DNA from: Gonium pectorale
Lineage: Eukaryota > Chlorophyta > Chlorophyceae > Chlamydomonadales > Volvocaceae
Length of the DNA stretch: 22,975 bases
Direction of reading: 5' to 3'
Assembly: GCA_001584585.1 (NCBI GenBank)
Contig: LSYV01000045.1
Coordinates: forward strand, 221,924 to 244,898
The position numbers and the translations under genes were made by a program. How positions within the stretch are numbered: position 1 is the first letter of the stretch; the number at the start of each line of letters is the position of its first letter. Under the pieces are notes generated by a model. It had not been told where the DNA came from. It did not search any database and worked only from the letters and a program-made list of their open reading frames with translations. Positions 1-11,100 of the stretch are shown here, piece after piece.

Positions 1-538
1 GTATGCGTTCTCCTTTTCAACACAGCCAAATGCGGCCCAGATGCACAGCGGCAGGCAGCAGTAAGGGCATAACAATGCCCCGTGCAGACAAACCGCGCCC
101 GCCCGCCGAACCACGGCATTTCCTTGTGTCGTTATGTGCAATCCTCAATTCCGCATGCATGAATCTCATTTGCTTGATGAGCCGGCAGTACGTCATGGCA
201 TGTACGCGAGTGCTGCTATACAGATATCCCCCTCGAAGCATTCGTCATCCGGCCGAATGCTGCAGGGCCTTAGGCACGAAGCGTACTCGGGCCTTCCAGG
301 CACGGCTCCACCACTCCTGGGCAAACCAGCTGCGTCCTGTCGAGCCTCTACCTCTACCACCGCAGCCCGCCCAGCTCAGGCAAGCGGCCATCTGCCGCCG
401 ACGCCGCGGCCACAAGCTGCGCGCTCCACACATCCACCGCCCCACCCGCGAGTCACGCCCATGGCTGCCCAAGCTACCGCTGCACCCGGAACTGGAGACA
501 GTCATCGGATACAGCGCCCCCGCATGCGTGGAACGCGT

Positions 539-596
539 CCTCCCTCCCTCCCTCCCTCCCTCCCTCCCTCCCTCCCTCCCTCCCTCCCTCCCCCCC
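539..596. repeat. (TCCC)n microsatellite, 13 copies
   Basis: Thirteen uninterrupted TCCC units, the first T at 541 and the last at 589, then a short run of C. On the minus strand this reads as GGGA repeats, a pattern that could form a G-quadruplex or a purine-pyrimidine triplex. It lies about 70 bp beyond the stop codon of the minus-strand methyltransferase, so it probably falls in that gene's 3' UTR or just past it. Open frames crossing it, with repeated SLPP or GREG, are artefacts of the repeat. Confidence 0.97.
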
Positions 597-667
597 GCCC
601 CTCCCAATGTACACAACGCCACGGCCCCATACCCTGCCTCGTGCACATGTCTCTTCACACGGCACCC

Positions 668-1696
668 CTACATTGGCTTCCGATACACCGCCACCATGCG
701 ATACGCGTCCTCGTGCTCCAGGTCAACCTCCAGTGCCATCTCGCCGTACAGCGCCACCGTCTCCAGACCCGCCATCCCAGAAAGCAGCTCCAGCTCGCGG
801 ACGGTGTACTGCCGCTGCGGCAGCACCTCCTCCAGCGCCTCCTCCACGTCCTCGCCGCGGCAGACGTTGATGGTCACGGTCCGGAAGATAATCTGGGTCA
901 CGGGGTCAAAGTTGTCTAGCTCGTTGCCCCACTCGACGAGCAGCTTGGAGCCGCCGGGGCCGTTCTCGCGCTCCCAGACCTCCTTGCCGCCGTCGTTGAC
1001 GATGAGCGTGCCGTCAAAGAGGTCGCCCGGGTGCGCCATCTCCAGGACGAGGAGGCCCCCAGGCCGGAGGTGCTCCGCGACGGAGCGGAAGGCCGATATG
1101 GCCTGCTTAGTCTCCAGGATGTGGGAGAAGGTGCCCAGGAGGCACATGGCCATGTCAAAGTTCCTGTCTGGGAGGTCAAACTCGGACATGTCGGCCTCAA
1201 GGAGTGTCACCGCCTGGGCCTTGGACCCGAGCTTTGCGACGTTGTTGGCGCGGGCGTAGGAGAGCATGTCGGGGGAGAGGTCCAGCCCGACGAGCTTGGG
1301 GACGCCCGCCCGGGCGAGGCCTGTCAGGTGCGGCGCCGTGCCGCAGCCCAGCTCCAGCACTGACGTCAGCGTGTTGCCACCGCCGTGCTTCTTGTAGACG
1401 TCTTGCAGAAAGCGTACCTCCTCCTTGAAGTTACGGTAGCTGAAAGCGGACTCGTATAGCTCTGGCCGTCCGTAAATGGTCTGCGGCGCGGATCCGGAAG
1501 TGCTGGGCTCGCTGGCCTCCGGCGCGCCTGGCGTTGGCGGGGGAGACGCGGTCGCTGCCGTCCGGGACACTAGGGAAGCACCGGACCGGCGGGAAGACGT
1601 GCGCTGCCTTGTGTGCACGGTCGCCACGGACGCCGGGACGCGCCCATCTCGCCCGGGCAGCAGACGTGCTGCGCGCTGTAAGCGTTGAAGCAACAT
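668..1696 (-). CDS. class I SAM-dependent methyltransferase, organelle-targeted (predicted)
   Basis: A 342-aa protein read without introns. The first ~55 residues are rich in Arg, Ser, Ala and Thr and nearly lack acidic residues, as expected of a chloroplast or mitochondrial presequence. The methyltransferase fold follows. Motif I is VLELGCGTAPH at about 113-123 (SAM-binding Gly loop), the post-I acidic strand is GLDLSPDML at 137-145, and motif II is LEADMSEFDL at 166-175. FDMAMCLLGTFSHI lies near 180-193 and LRPGGLLVLEM at about 200-210. A family-typical WGNELDNFDP segment occurs near 246-255. The order matches small Methyltransf_25-type enzymes of bacteria and plastids. The methyl acceptor cannot be read from the sequence. 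The start is the first Met of the open frame, directly before the presequence; the stop is TAG. Absence of introns is unusual beside its intron-rich neighbours. I see no TGTAA signal downstream of it. The enzyme class is fairly certain; the targeting is inferred. Confidence 0.88.
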   Translation of the reverse strand: MLLQRLQRAARLLPGRDGRVPASVATVHTRQRTSSRRSGASLVSRTAATASPPPTPGAPEASEPSTSGSAPQTIYGRPELYESAFSYRNFKEEVRFLQDVYKKHGGGNTLTSVLELGCGTAPHLTGLARAGVPKLVGLDLSPDMLSYARANNVAKLGSKAQAVTLLEADMSEFDLPDRNFDMAMCLLGTFSHILETKQAISAFRSVAEHLRPGGLLVLEMAHPGDLFDGTLIVNDGGKEVWERENGPGGSKLLVEWGNELDNFDPVTQIIFRTVTINVCRGEDVEEALEEVLPQRQYTVRELELLSGMAGLETVALYGEMALEVDLEHEDAYRMVAVYRKPM

Positions 1697-2104
1697 GCTG
1701 ATTTAATGGCAGACAATTTAGAAAAGCCCTTAGGGCGGTGGCGGCTAGGTTAGAGGTGCCAGGTGCGCGAATTTGGGAGGACTTTTGTGTGCGCTAAGAA
1801 CACCAAGCAATCAGCCGTTATGATGTTGTAATTATTCTTGTAGGATGAATGGTGTGTCGTCTGTTTTTCCCGACAACCACCAAACGGAACCAGGAGCTGT
1901 CCAGGTACAACCGCAGCAAGAATGTTGGCATGCTCTTGAAACCCTCCATATGTCACGATGGGCTGTATGCCCCAGTTTGCAATTCGGCCAGTCAACGTCT
2001 CAGAGAGTCAGGGCAACTCCTCCCATTGCAGTCGCATACCACGATGTAAAAATATGTCTTGAATAGGCACCAAAAGCCCAGTTGTGACAGCTGAGGGCAG
2101 CTGC
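1697..2104. promoter_or_regulatory. divergent intergenic region (putative shared promoter)
   Basis: About 408 bp separate the methyltransferase start on the minus strand from the CEP295-like start on the plus strand, so both 5' UTRs and core promoters must lie here. It is visibly more AT-rich than the flanking coding sequence. An AT-rich stretch near 2047-2055 is only a weak TATA-like candidate for the plus-strand gene. Two TGTAA strings (near 1827 and 2044) point in the plus direction but follow no plus-strand gene, so I do not call them poly(A) signals. Short open frames here show no convincing coding character. Confidence 0.5.
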
Positions 2105-5100
2105 ATGGAGCAGGGGGCGTCGAAGCAGCGCAAAGCGCTCGCGGAGAAGGATCAGCGCCTAATGCAAGCTATCTCTGAGCAGCTGGGCCTCAAGAAGGGG
2201 CATCGTCAAGCGGCGATGCGCGACCAGGACCGGGAACGGGCGATGGCGAAGGGCGCCGCGTACCGCGAGCGGAGGGAGGCTGCTCTGCAGGAGCAGAGGG
2301 TCCTGCTGCACGTGGAACAGAAACACCAGGCTGCTGAGGAGCTGCACCACCTTTTTGACGTGTATGGCAGGAGGGTGGCCGGCATGGGCAAAGCCCACGC
2401 TGACGCCATGGTGCTCATGCAGCAGCAGCACCAGGCCCGTGCCGAGCAGGCAGCCCGTCAGGCAGAGCTCGAGGAGCGCCAGTTGCAGCGTGCACAGGCT
2501 GCTCTGTGGACCGTCAAGACCCAGCAGGAGGACGCAAAGGCACAGCGGCATGGGGTGCAGCGGCGACGGGCCGAGATTCTACGGACAGAACGCTGCAAGG
2601 CGCAGTCCTTCAGCACCGAGCAGGCCGAGCGGCAGCAGGCGCAGAAGCGCCGGCAGGAGGAGCTACTGCGTCAGGAGGAAGAGCGTCGCAAGCGTAGTGC
2701 AAATGGTCTTGCCGTGGATTTCCGCAGCACACGCCTACACGAAGGACACGTGTCCGTAACTCCTGCGCCAGTGGCTGTGGCCGCCTTGCCAGCACCTCCA
2801 CTGCCGCGCGTGCCTGACCCCGTGGAGTCGGCGGAAGATTACCAACACAGGTGAGGCAAGAATGCCCTGTGCATCAGTTATCCCGAACGGCAAGCGAGTG
2901 CTTATCTTTCGCCTCTTCGCCTCTTCGCCATTGGGCCTGCACATCGGCCAGTCAGGGGCTTGTGCCAATGGCTGTCTACGTCACGATGCATCCTGATTGT
3001 TGGGTTTCTCCGTGCATATGGCTTGTCCGAATGCTGCCCGTTGCTTATGGGTTTGCCCCCAGGCTTGCCATGGAGAAGCGGCAGAAGGAGCTTGCAGCCC
3101 TCGAGGCGGAGGCCCGGAAATGGGAGCGCTTTCGGATTGCCCAAGTAGGGACAGGAGTTTCAAAGGCGTCACTAGGGGGCTTCCGAGCTGTTACCATTAT
3201 CATGCCCAAAGCAGCGCAACTGAACAAAGCGTTCTGACGACCAGTAATCGCCCAATGCAACTGCCAACATCAATGTCCAGCAGACGTCCTCTTCAGTATG
3301 GAGTACTAAAGCACGCGCTGTTAACCTCGTGCAGGCCAAGGAGCGGTCAGAGGCGCAGCGGCGGATGATGGAGGCTGAGATGGAGCAGCTGGAGGCGCGG
3401 CGTCTGGTGGCCAAGAAGGAGCAGCTGGCAAGGCACCGCCAGTGAGTTGGACTGCATGTTGAAGCTTATGACTAGCTATCCTGATGGAGTATGCCCCACT
3501 GCTGTCATGCAGCCATACCTACCTAGGCGTCAGCAGCCGTTGAGACCAGAATGCCCAATCGATGCTCCCTTGATGGTAACCACCGTGCTGCTGCGCTGTG
3601 TGATTTTTGCCGCATATCCAGGCAGCTCAAAGACAAGCGCAAAGAGCAGGAACTGCAACGGGTATTTGAAGAGAATTTCCTGGTTGGACAGGTAGGTCTG
3701 TAGTGCGGTGGCAGGGCGGGCCGCGTGCAGATCATGGGTCGGAGCGGGGCTGTTTCTTTGTAGGCACCTGCATTTCAGCTGCAAGGGCCGCTGCTGCGCC
3801 AATTGGCCCTATTGCCCATATAATGCGACATAAAGCAACGCCGTAAGGGACCTACCTGCAGTTGGTTGATTGATTCCGCAAGGCCCGTCCCTGGTCCTCG
3901 CAGGGGCCAGATCAGGACGACGACCTGGCCCCCCGGGTGCTACCGCACTACCTACAGCCTTCGCTCGGTGGTGGCGCCGCCTCACGCACAAACGGCATTC
4001 CAACGCAGCGACCGATTGTGGCGCAGCACATGCCCCCGCCGCTTGCAGCAAGCCCCGCCGTCGCAGGCGTTGAGGGCATGCCCTTCTGGAGCAAGGGGCG
4101 GACTGCGCCGCTGGGCCGTCATCCCCCGCCACAGCCTCCAAAGCCACCGAAGCCAGGTGCGCGTTTTGGCAACCCCTTTGTCAACCCGGGGTAATGTGTG
4201 CCGGCCTGCAGACTCCCCACACGTCCTGCAATACAAGGTCCGTCGCGCTTTTCCCTACCAAGGGCATCCCTTCCTCCCTCTGCCTTTGCATCCTCCTCCG
4301 GTCTCTCAGCGCTCCCGACAACAGGTGAAATCGCCGTCCAGACCGACCCATTGCCGGAGCCAGAGCCCAGCAGACACAGCGCACAGCCCCCGTCGCCGCG
4401 CTCCCAGCGTGCCCCGACGCCACCTCCGGCCAACGACGACGGCAGTGGCACGGACCCGCCCGCGGCGCCGCGTGAAGCGTGGCCTGAGCCTGCTGCATCC
4501 GTTGCGGAGGCAGCCGCCAGCACCGATTCTGCTAACAGGCCGCAGAGCCGGGGTACTCCAGACGCTCCGGCGTCAGTCGGAGCGCAGGCTGGGGCACAGG
4601 CCAAGACTGAGAGGCTCGCGGCGCTTGGCGCGGACGACGATGACGCGCTTGACCAGTGGGGCGAGGAGCAAGTGGACCGGGAGCTGGCGCGCATGCGTCG
4701 GGAGCTGGGCCTCGAGGTATGCCGGCCACGGCGCGTCGTTCGACATCAACCTGAACTGACACGGCTAGTTTATCTTCTGGTGTACCTCGTGTGTGATTGC
4801 CGGCGGCTACTTCGCTGCTCCAAGCATGCATTGATTGTGGGTTCATGGGTGGCGAACCTAGGAGGGAAGGATATAAGGCAATCGACCCCTGGAAACCCGC
4901 GCAGGACACGAACCTCCGCTCATCCGTCGCGAGCAGCATCACCAGCAGTGTGTCCGTGCCCACCTTCCTCACCCACATTGCCGAGCAGAGGGCAGTCCGC
5001 CAGGCCAGTGCGAGCGCTTCCGCCGCCTTGTCCGCCGCGAGTGAGGCCGACGTCACTGCCGGGGCACCTGTCGCACACTCAGGAGCGGCCGCCAGGACAG

Positions 5101-8100
5101 CTACTACAGCGCAGCGCGGCACAGGCCGCACCGCTATCAGTGAGGCCCCCGCTGGCGCGTCAACCAACTCGGCTCCGGTGCAGTCCGGCGGCCAACCCGC
5201 TGCTGCAACAGCGGCACCGGCAGTGGCCGCAACGCCCGCACCCGCCCGGCCGGCAAGCTCTGCGACCGGCACGCCAAGCACGGCCCCCGCCAGCAGCCCC
5301 GCTGACACGCTGAACTCGTCCATCCTACGGCTACTTAATACGCCTACTGCCACCAGCTCAGAGACGCCCTCTGCTACACCGGGTACCGCGGCCGCAGCTG
5401 CTGCAGTAGGCGGCCTCAAGCAAGCTGACGCGGTTGGGCACTCGGGGCGCAGGGTCTCGAGGCGGCCCGGGGCTGCTGCCCTGACGCCAGGATCCGGATC
5501 CAGGGGCCTGCCATCGGACCTAGATCTTGATGAGGTGCTGCTACTGACCTCGCTGGACTGGGAGGAGCTGGAGGGCCTCGCGACACGGGGACGCGGAGCA
5601 ACGCCTGGCCCCAAGGGTCACGCTACCAGCACCGACGCCACCACTGGGGCAGCCGCGGGCGCTGGCGCAGGCAGGGATGCCGGCGCCCGGGCTCCCAGCG
5701 GCGGAGTTGGCAACGTGGGCAGCAGCCCTGGCGGTAGCAGCATCCACAGCGGCGTTAGCGGGTCATCGGAAGAGAGTATACGTCGGCTCGTGCTGCAAGG
5801 TGCGCGGCCAATGGGGTGTGACGCTTATGCGTTCTGGGCCGCTATGTTCTCTCCCTGCATCGCATCTCGTGACAGGTACATTTGCTGCACTTGCAAGCCC
5901 CAGCCCAAAGCGTGTAATTGCATATGTGATTCGGCGGTTTATGCCTTCTTTGTCCGACGCTGAAACCACGCACGGATGCACCCGTCCTCCACATTGCGGC
6001 CCTGCACAGGTATCCTGCCGCCCGAGATAGTCGCCCTGCTCGCTTCTACGCCGCCCAGCGTCAGCAGCGCGCCGGCTCTTCCTCCAGGAGGCCATTCATC
6101 CAGCTCTCGCCCGACCACCTCCAGCAGCAGCGGGCTGCCACCACCGCAGGCCCTTGCGCTGCTGGCCTCCCCAACTTCATCCTCGCTTTCGGACATTTCG
6201 GCGATGCTCGCTGCCACGCCTGGCAGCCACCAAGGGCTCGGCCACGTGGTGCCTACGAGCCTCGCCAGCCTCTCCACCTTTGCAGCGCCGCCATCGACGG
6301 CCACAGGCCGCACGTCGCGCGAGAGGAGCGGTACAGTCAAGGGAACCGGCGGACCAAGCGAGGCAGCAGCGGCGCATGTCGTGAGGCAGCAACCTGCGGC
6401 GTCGCATGGCTTATTCACAATCCCGGAGGGCCGTCCGGTGGCACCGGCGCAGCAACCCGGGTTGCAGTCCTTGGCGACCAGTACCTCTGAAACGCTCTCG
6501 TCTTTGTCCCTCGCCGATGTGCCCCTTGCTGCACCGGGGCGCCAAGCTGTTGCGTCCGGTCCTCCGCCGGGTCAGCAGGCCCCTGGCCTGTCGCAGCCCA
6601 TTCGCGTGGAGCTGGCAGACCTTAACAGGCAGCTCCTTACGGCTGCGGGCAGATGGGGCCATGCAGAGCCCCCGGCTGCAGCGATGCGGTCGCCGTCCGG
6701 GCGACCTGCAAGACCGGGTCCTCTCTTCTTTGCTTCAACACCGCTTGTGCCGGAGAAAGTACAAAGCCCAGCGCAGCAGCAACGGCCAAAGGCAGACCAG
6801 CCGGTTTTCCTAGGAGACCTGTCCTCATCGTCACTCTCGCTCTCATCATCTTCCCCGTCAGGCCTGGCGTCTCACCCAGCCCAGTCTCCAGCTCCCCAGC
6901 TTCTAAACAGCGCGAGGGGTGCTGTCGGCGTAAGAGGCACGTCCACAGCGAAAGTCCCAGCTCCGGCGCTTCTTCCTGCAGCAGGGTTGAGTTTGATCTC
7001 CAGCGACATTTCCACGAGCATCAGTAGCCTGGGGCTTAGTCAGCTGGGATGGAACGCAACCGCTTACTTGCAGGGAGCTCGACCTGGTGTGCCGGTGGCG
7101 GCGGCTGGAGCTGCGGCACCGACACTCACGCCGGGCTGGTCAGCCAGCTCGCCTGGCTCGCCATCTCGCATGTCCACGGTTTCCTCGCTTTCCGTTCCTC
7201 CTAGCCCATATCAGCAGTACGACGACGAGTCACGCCGGTTGGCGCAGCTCATGGCTAGCATCACGGCCAGCCTTCAGCAGGCGAAGGACTCGGTCTCACG
7301 TGCCGGCGCTGGCGCTGCCGGCCGGCTGCACGGTGCGCTGTCGCCTGGTTCGTTGGCGGCGGGGTTGCCAACTGCGGCTGCGGACGCCGTGCAGCGCGAC
7401 TCCCCAGGCCTGCCGGTTCCGACCTCTCCCAGCGTCTCTTCCATTAGCAGCACCACCTTCTCCGCCGCGCTTGCACAGGCCCTGGCGGGAGCGAGAGACT
7501 CCCCCGCCGCAGCCGCCCGTTCTGCAGCGACTGCCGGCGCGGCGGGGCCTTCTAGGCTGGGCGCCAGCGGCATCGCAATCCCTGCCGCTGTCGCTGGCGC
7601 GGTCGCAGGCGTGCAGACCTCAGGCGCACACACCAGGTTCACGGCGCCAAGCAGCTCCCTTGACACTAGCAGCAGCTCCTCGCTCCTGTCCAGGCTTGCT
7701 CCGGCCTTCACGGAGCTCTCGAGCCTGTCTTCCATGCTGGTCTCTGGCCGGGGGCCACAAACGAGCACTGCTGCAGCTGGCGAAGGTGGTGCAACCGTTG
7801 GCGGCGTTGGCAGGATAGCCGCTTTCCTTGCAGCGGACGACTCCTCCGGACTTAGCAGTAGCCTGTCCGGCATCTCCTCGCCGCCCGCACCTGCCCAGCG
7901 GCCCACAGCTGCTGGTCCGCGACCTGGTCCATCGCATACCGGCGCCCCAGCCGCGTCGAGCCTCCCTACCGGCTCTCCATCTCACCCCATGCCGTCGCCG
8001 AGCACGCCCGAGTCCCCTGCATTTACCGAGACCTCGTTTAACTCGGAGCCGCCGACGACCGTAAGCCCCGAGTCCACGCCCGGGCCGCGGCGAGTTGGAG

Positions 8101-11100
8101 GCGCGGGGCCGCGGCGTCTCACGCCCGAATCGAGACCCGCCCCAGCGGCGCGCCGACAGCTGTTGCGCGAAGAGAACCTGCAGCAAGGGCCTGGCTCAGT
8201 CATCAGCGACGGCGTCGACAGCTCTGTGGTCGACGTCGCCCATGCCATTGCAGGCTTGCTCTCCAGGCATGGTGGTGCCGTTCCGCCTGCTCCGGCTCCA
8301 CATCTGCAGCAGCAGCATGCGCAAGACGAAGAGAGGGACGTGGCGCAATCTGACCTGCCAGAACAGTCGCCCGGCGGAGCAACCATCATCAGCGATGCCG
8401 ATGACAGCGGCGCCACTGACATCGACGCCGACAGCCCATATCTCCGCCGTGCTCCGGCTCTCAGCACGCGCAGCGGCGAGGCTTGGCCAGATCCGTCCGA
8501 CGCTCCTGTCAACGCAGTTCCCACTGCCACCGCAACCACTACAACCACCACAATGACGCTGGACGCCGCTATCGGTGAGAGCAGTAGCATCCAGGAGAGC
8601 AGCAGCCCGGGCCCTGGGGTGTGGGCTAGCCTGACGGGTGAGACCCTAGAGGACGCCTTGGCGGGCCTGGCAGGGCCTCCAGGCCTGTACGAGGACCTGC
8701 TCGGCTCCTCCCTCAACCTCTCCACGTCCAGCCTGCTCAGCGCCCCGCCGTCGGAGCCATCCTCGCTCCTACTGGGGCTGGGTGTCGGCGCGGGTGCCGT
8801 ATCAGGCCGGCCCGGCGGTCCGGTGCCGCGGGCTCCAAGTAGCGGTGGCGGTGCGCGCCAAGGGCACGTGCATGTGCCGAAGACTAGCGCCGCAGTGGAG
8901 TATGCGGACGACGACGGCCTGGCGGACAGCCGGCGCTTGTCTGGCGCAGGCGGTGTCACCAACGATGCTGTCTCTCCCGAACGGAGCGCTGCCTGGGATG
9001 GCGCAGATAGCGCATGGCAGCAGGAGAATGAGGCTACAAAGGCATGGCAGAAACCTGCGGCGACTCGAACGTTGTCCAGTGAGCTGATGACCTCGGTCGA
9101 CGAAGCGCTGCAAGAGGTGAGACGGGACCTGGAACGAAAGGGCTCAATAGCTGTATAAAGGGCGCAGGGCTGCGGGCCGAGGTCTGGACTGAAGCACCGG
9201 TGGGGCCAAAGGAACCAAGTACCATCCGGCTTCAAGGCTGCCGCGGGATACCTGCCGAGTCAAAGGGGCCCTGACGAACGGAGTACCACTTGCGACTCCC
9301 TCAAGCTTGCACACTAGGTTTGACGCCGTTTCTTGGGCTGCCCGTAGGCCGCCGCGCCCGCCACAGCCCAGGGCTTGCTCCAGCCTCAGCCACTTGCTGT
9401 CTCCCAGGCAGCGTCAGTAGCATCGCTCACCGCCATCAGCCAAGAACTGGCGGCAGCGCAACCGCCGCCACCGTGTCCGGCTGACCACGCCGCGGACCTT
9501 GGAGTAGGGTTGGTCGACTCTGCCGACTCAGACGAATTCAGCTCCCTGATGGCGGGCGTCATGCAGGACATCAATCGGAGCCTGGCAGCAATGCAGGCCT
9601 CCGAGCGCTCACAGGTGGCTCTGCCGCCGCTGGACACAGCTGGCCCTCACGCTGCACCTGCAATAGCTACCACACTTGAACAAGGCCGGTGGATGGAAAT
9701 GGAATCCGCTGCTGCTGCGGCGCCGGCCGCCGAGGTGGCAGCCGCCAGGCCTCAATGGCCCCTGCTGCCACTGCAGGACGAGGATTGGGATGGCGTGGCG
9801 CAAGGCGAGCATCCTGGTGTTTTCAGCTCCACCTCAGGCACGGTGCCGGTGGACGTGGTGGCAGCGATGGATGACGGTATTGGTCTGGACGACGAGCACG
9901 CATGGTCGTCCCATGGGGTCCGGCCTCGCAGCCCGGCCGCTGCCGCGCCGACCCGCGGGTCTGCTGCTCCTGGCTTCCGGGCATCCCGGGGCGACGAGCA
10001 TGAGCATCCGCCGCATGTCCCCCAGGCCATTGTGTATCCAGAGGAGGGTGCATTGTACGGGCACCAGGAGGCGACGCCATGGGAAGATGCCGAGCTTCGG
10101 GAGGCGCCATCTTTGCCACTTCAACAGCCGGAGGCACAACAGGAGGAAGAGAAGGAGGATGCACGGGAGGAGGTGGTAATGCTGCAGGGCACGCGCAGCA
10201 TGTTTGCCATGCCCAGCTTCAGCCGCGGCTTCGCAGATGCCTCATCTCTCTCGCCACGCTCGCCGCGGTCACCCCGGTCCACTCGAGGCTCGGCCGCAGG
10301 CGAGGCTGAGCCCCCGGAGCGGCGCGCCAGCAGCGCCTCCTACGGCGGTCCTGCCGGCTCCGCAGCGGCGCCCTCGCACGGAGCGACGGGTGGCGACAGC
10401 ACCCTTCTTTCTGTACGTGAGCATCATACACCGCAGCCACATCAGCTGCCGCCAAGTCCGCCGACCCGTGGCGCTGTTCCGAGCACCACCGGCGGCTCCT
10501 CCAGCCCGACAGGGGCGTACAGCTTCCTCCAGGCGCCGCGAGCCGCCACGGCGCGCAACCGCACGCCGCCCAGCGTCCGCTCCGACGACCCGGACAACTC
10601 CCCCAGCCCGCCCCCGAGCTCGTCGTCACCATCCAGGTCACCTTCGCCCCCCTCAGTCTCCTCGCTGGACTCCCTGACTGACGCCCTCGCCGAATACCCC
10701 ATCTTCGGCTCCGGAACCGCAGCTGAGGCTGCTCAGTCGCACCTCGGCTCGGCCGACAGCGCCGGGAGTGCCGACAGTGCCCCAGGCCCGGACCGGGCTG
10801 ATGAGCACGACCGCGGTATGGCACCGCATATCCTGGCGGAATATGCCGAGGGCGAAAGTGCGGTCTCGCAGGGCGTTGCGGGCGAAAGCACAGGCGAAGT
10901 TGAATGGGCGCCCATGCCCATTCAGTATGAACCGCTGCAGGCGGCGCCTGCCGCGACGGCAGACGAGGAGGTTGAACCGTGGCGCGGCGCCTGGGACACG
11001 CAGCTGCTGCCGGCACGGAGCGCAGCCGCTGTAACTGCGCCGGCGTTGTCGCCGCGCCCTGGTGATCCCCTGCACGCGCGCAGTCAGCCGGCCCTGCAGG

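Noticed and set aside
539..596. Telomere-like or CRISPR-like repeat
   Set aside because: It is a simple tetranucleotide microsatellite with no spacers and a unit unlike green-algal telomere repeats.
3..1259. 418-codon plus-strand open frame
   Set aside because: It lies antisense to the methyltransferase and across the TCCC repeat, is Pro/Ser/Arg-rich, and has no motif; the minus strand carries clear SAM-binding motifs in the same bases.
4532..5614. 360-codon minus-strand open frame
   Set aside because: Antisense shadow of exons 6 and 7 of the large gene; Ala/Val/Pro/Gly-rich with no domain, whereas the plus strand joins in phase to its neighbours.
9117..9158. Read-through ending of exon 8 at TAA 9156-9158 as a true gene end
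   Set aside because: The GTGAGA donor at 9117 pairs in phase 0 with the strong acceptor at 9407 and leads into a 771-codon open exon; no poly(A) signal follows 9158. Kept only as an alternative to test.
7982..9235. 417-codon minus-strand open frame
   Set aside because: Antisense to exon 8; composition mirrors the GC-rich sense codons and no motif or splice structure supports it.
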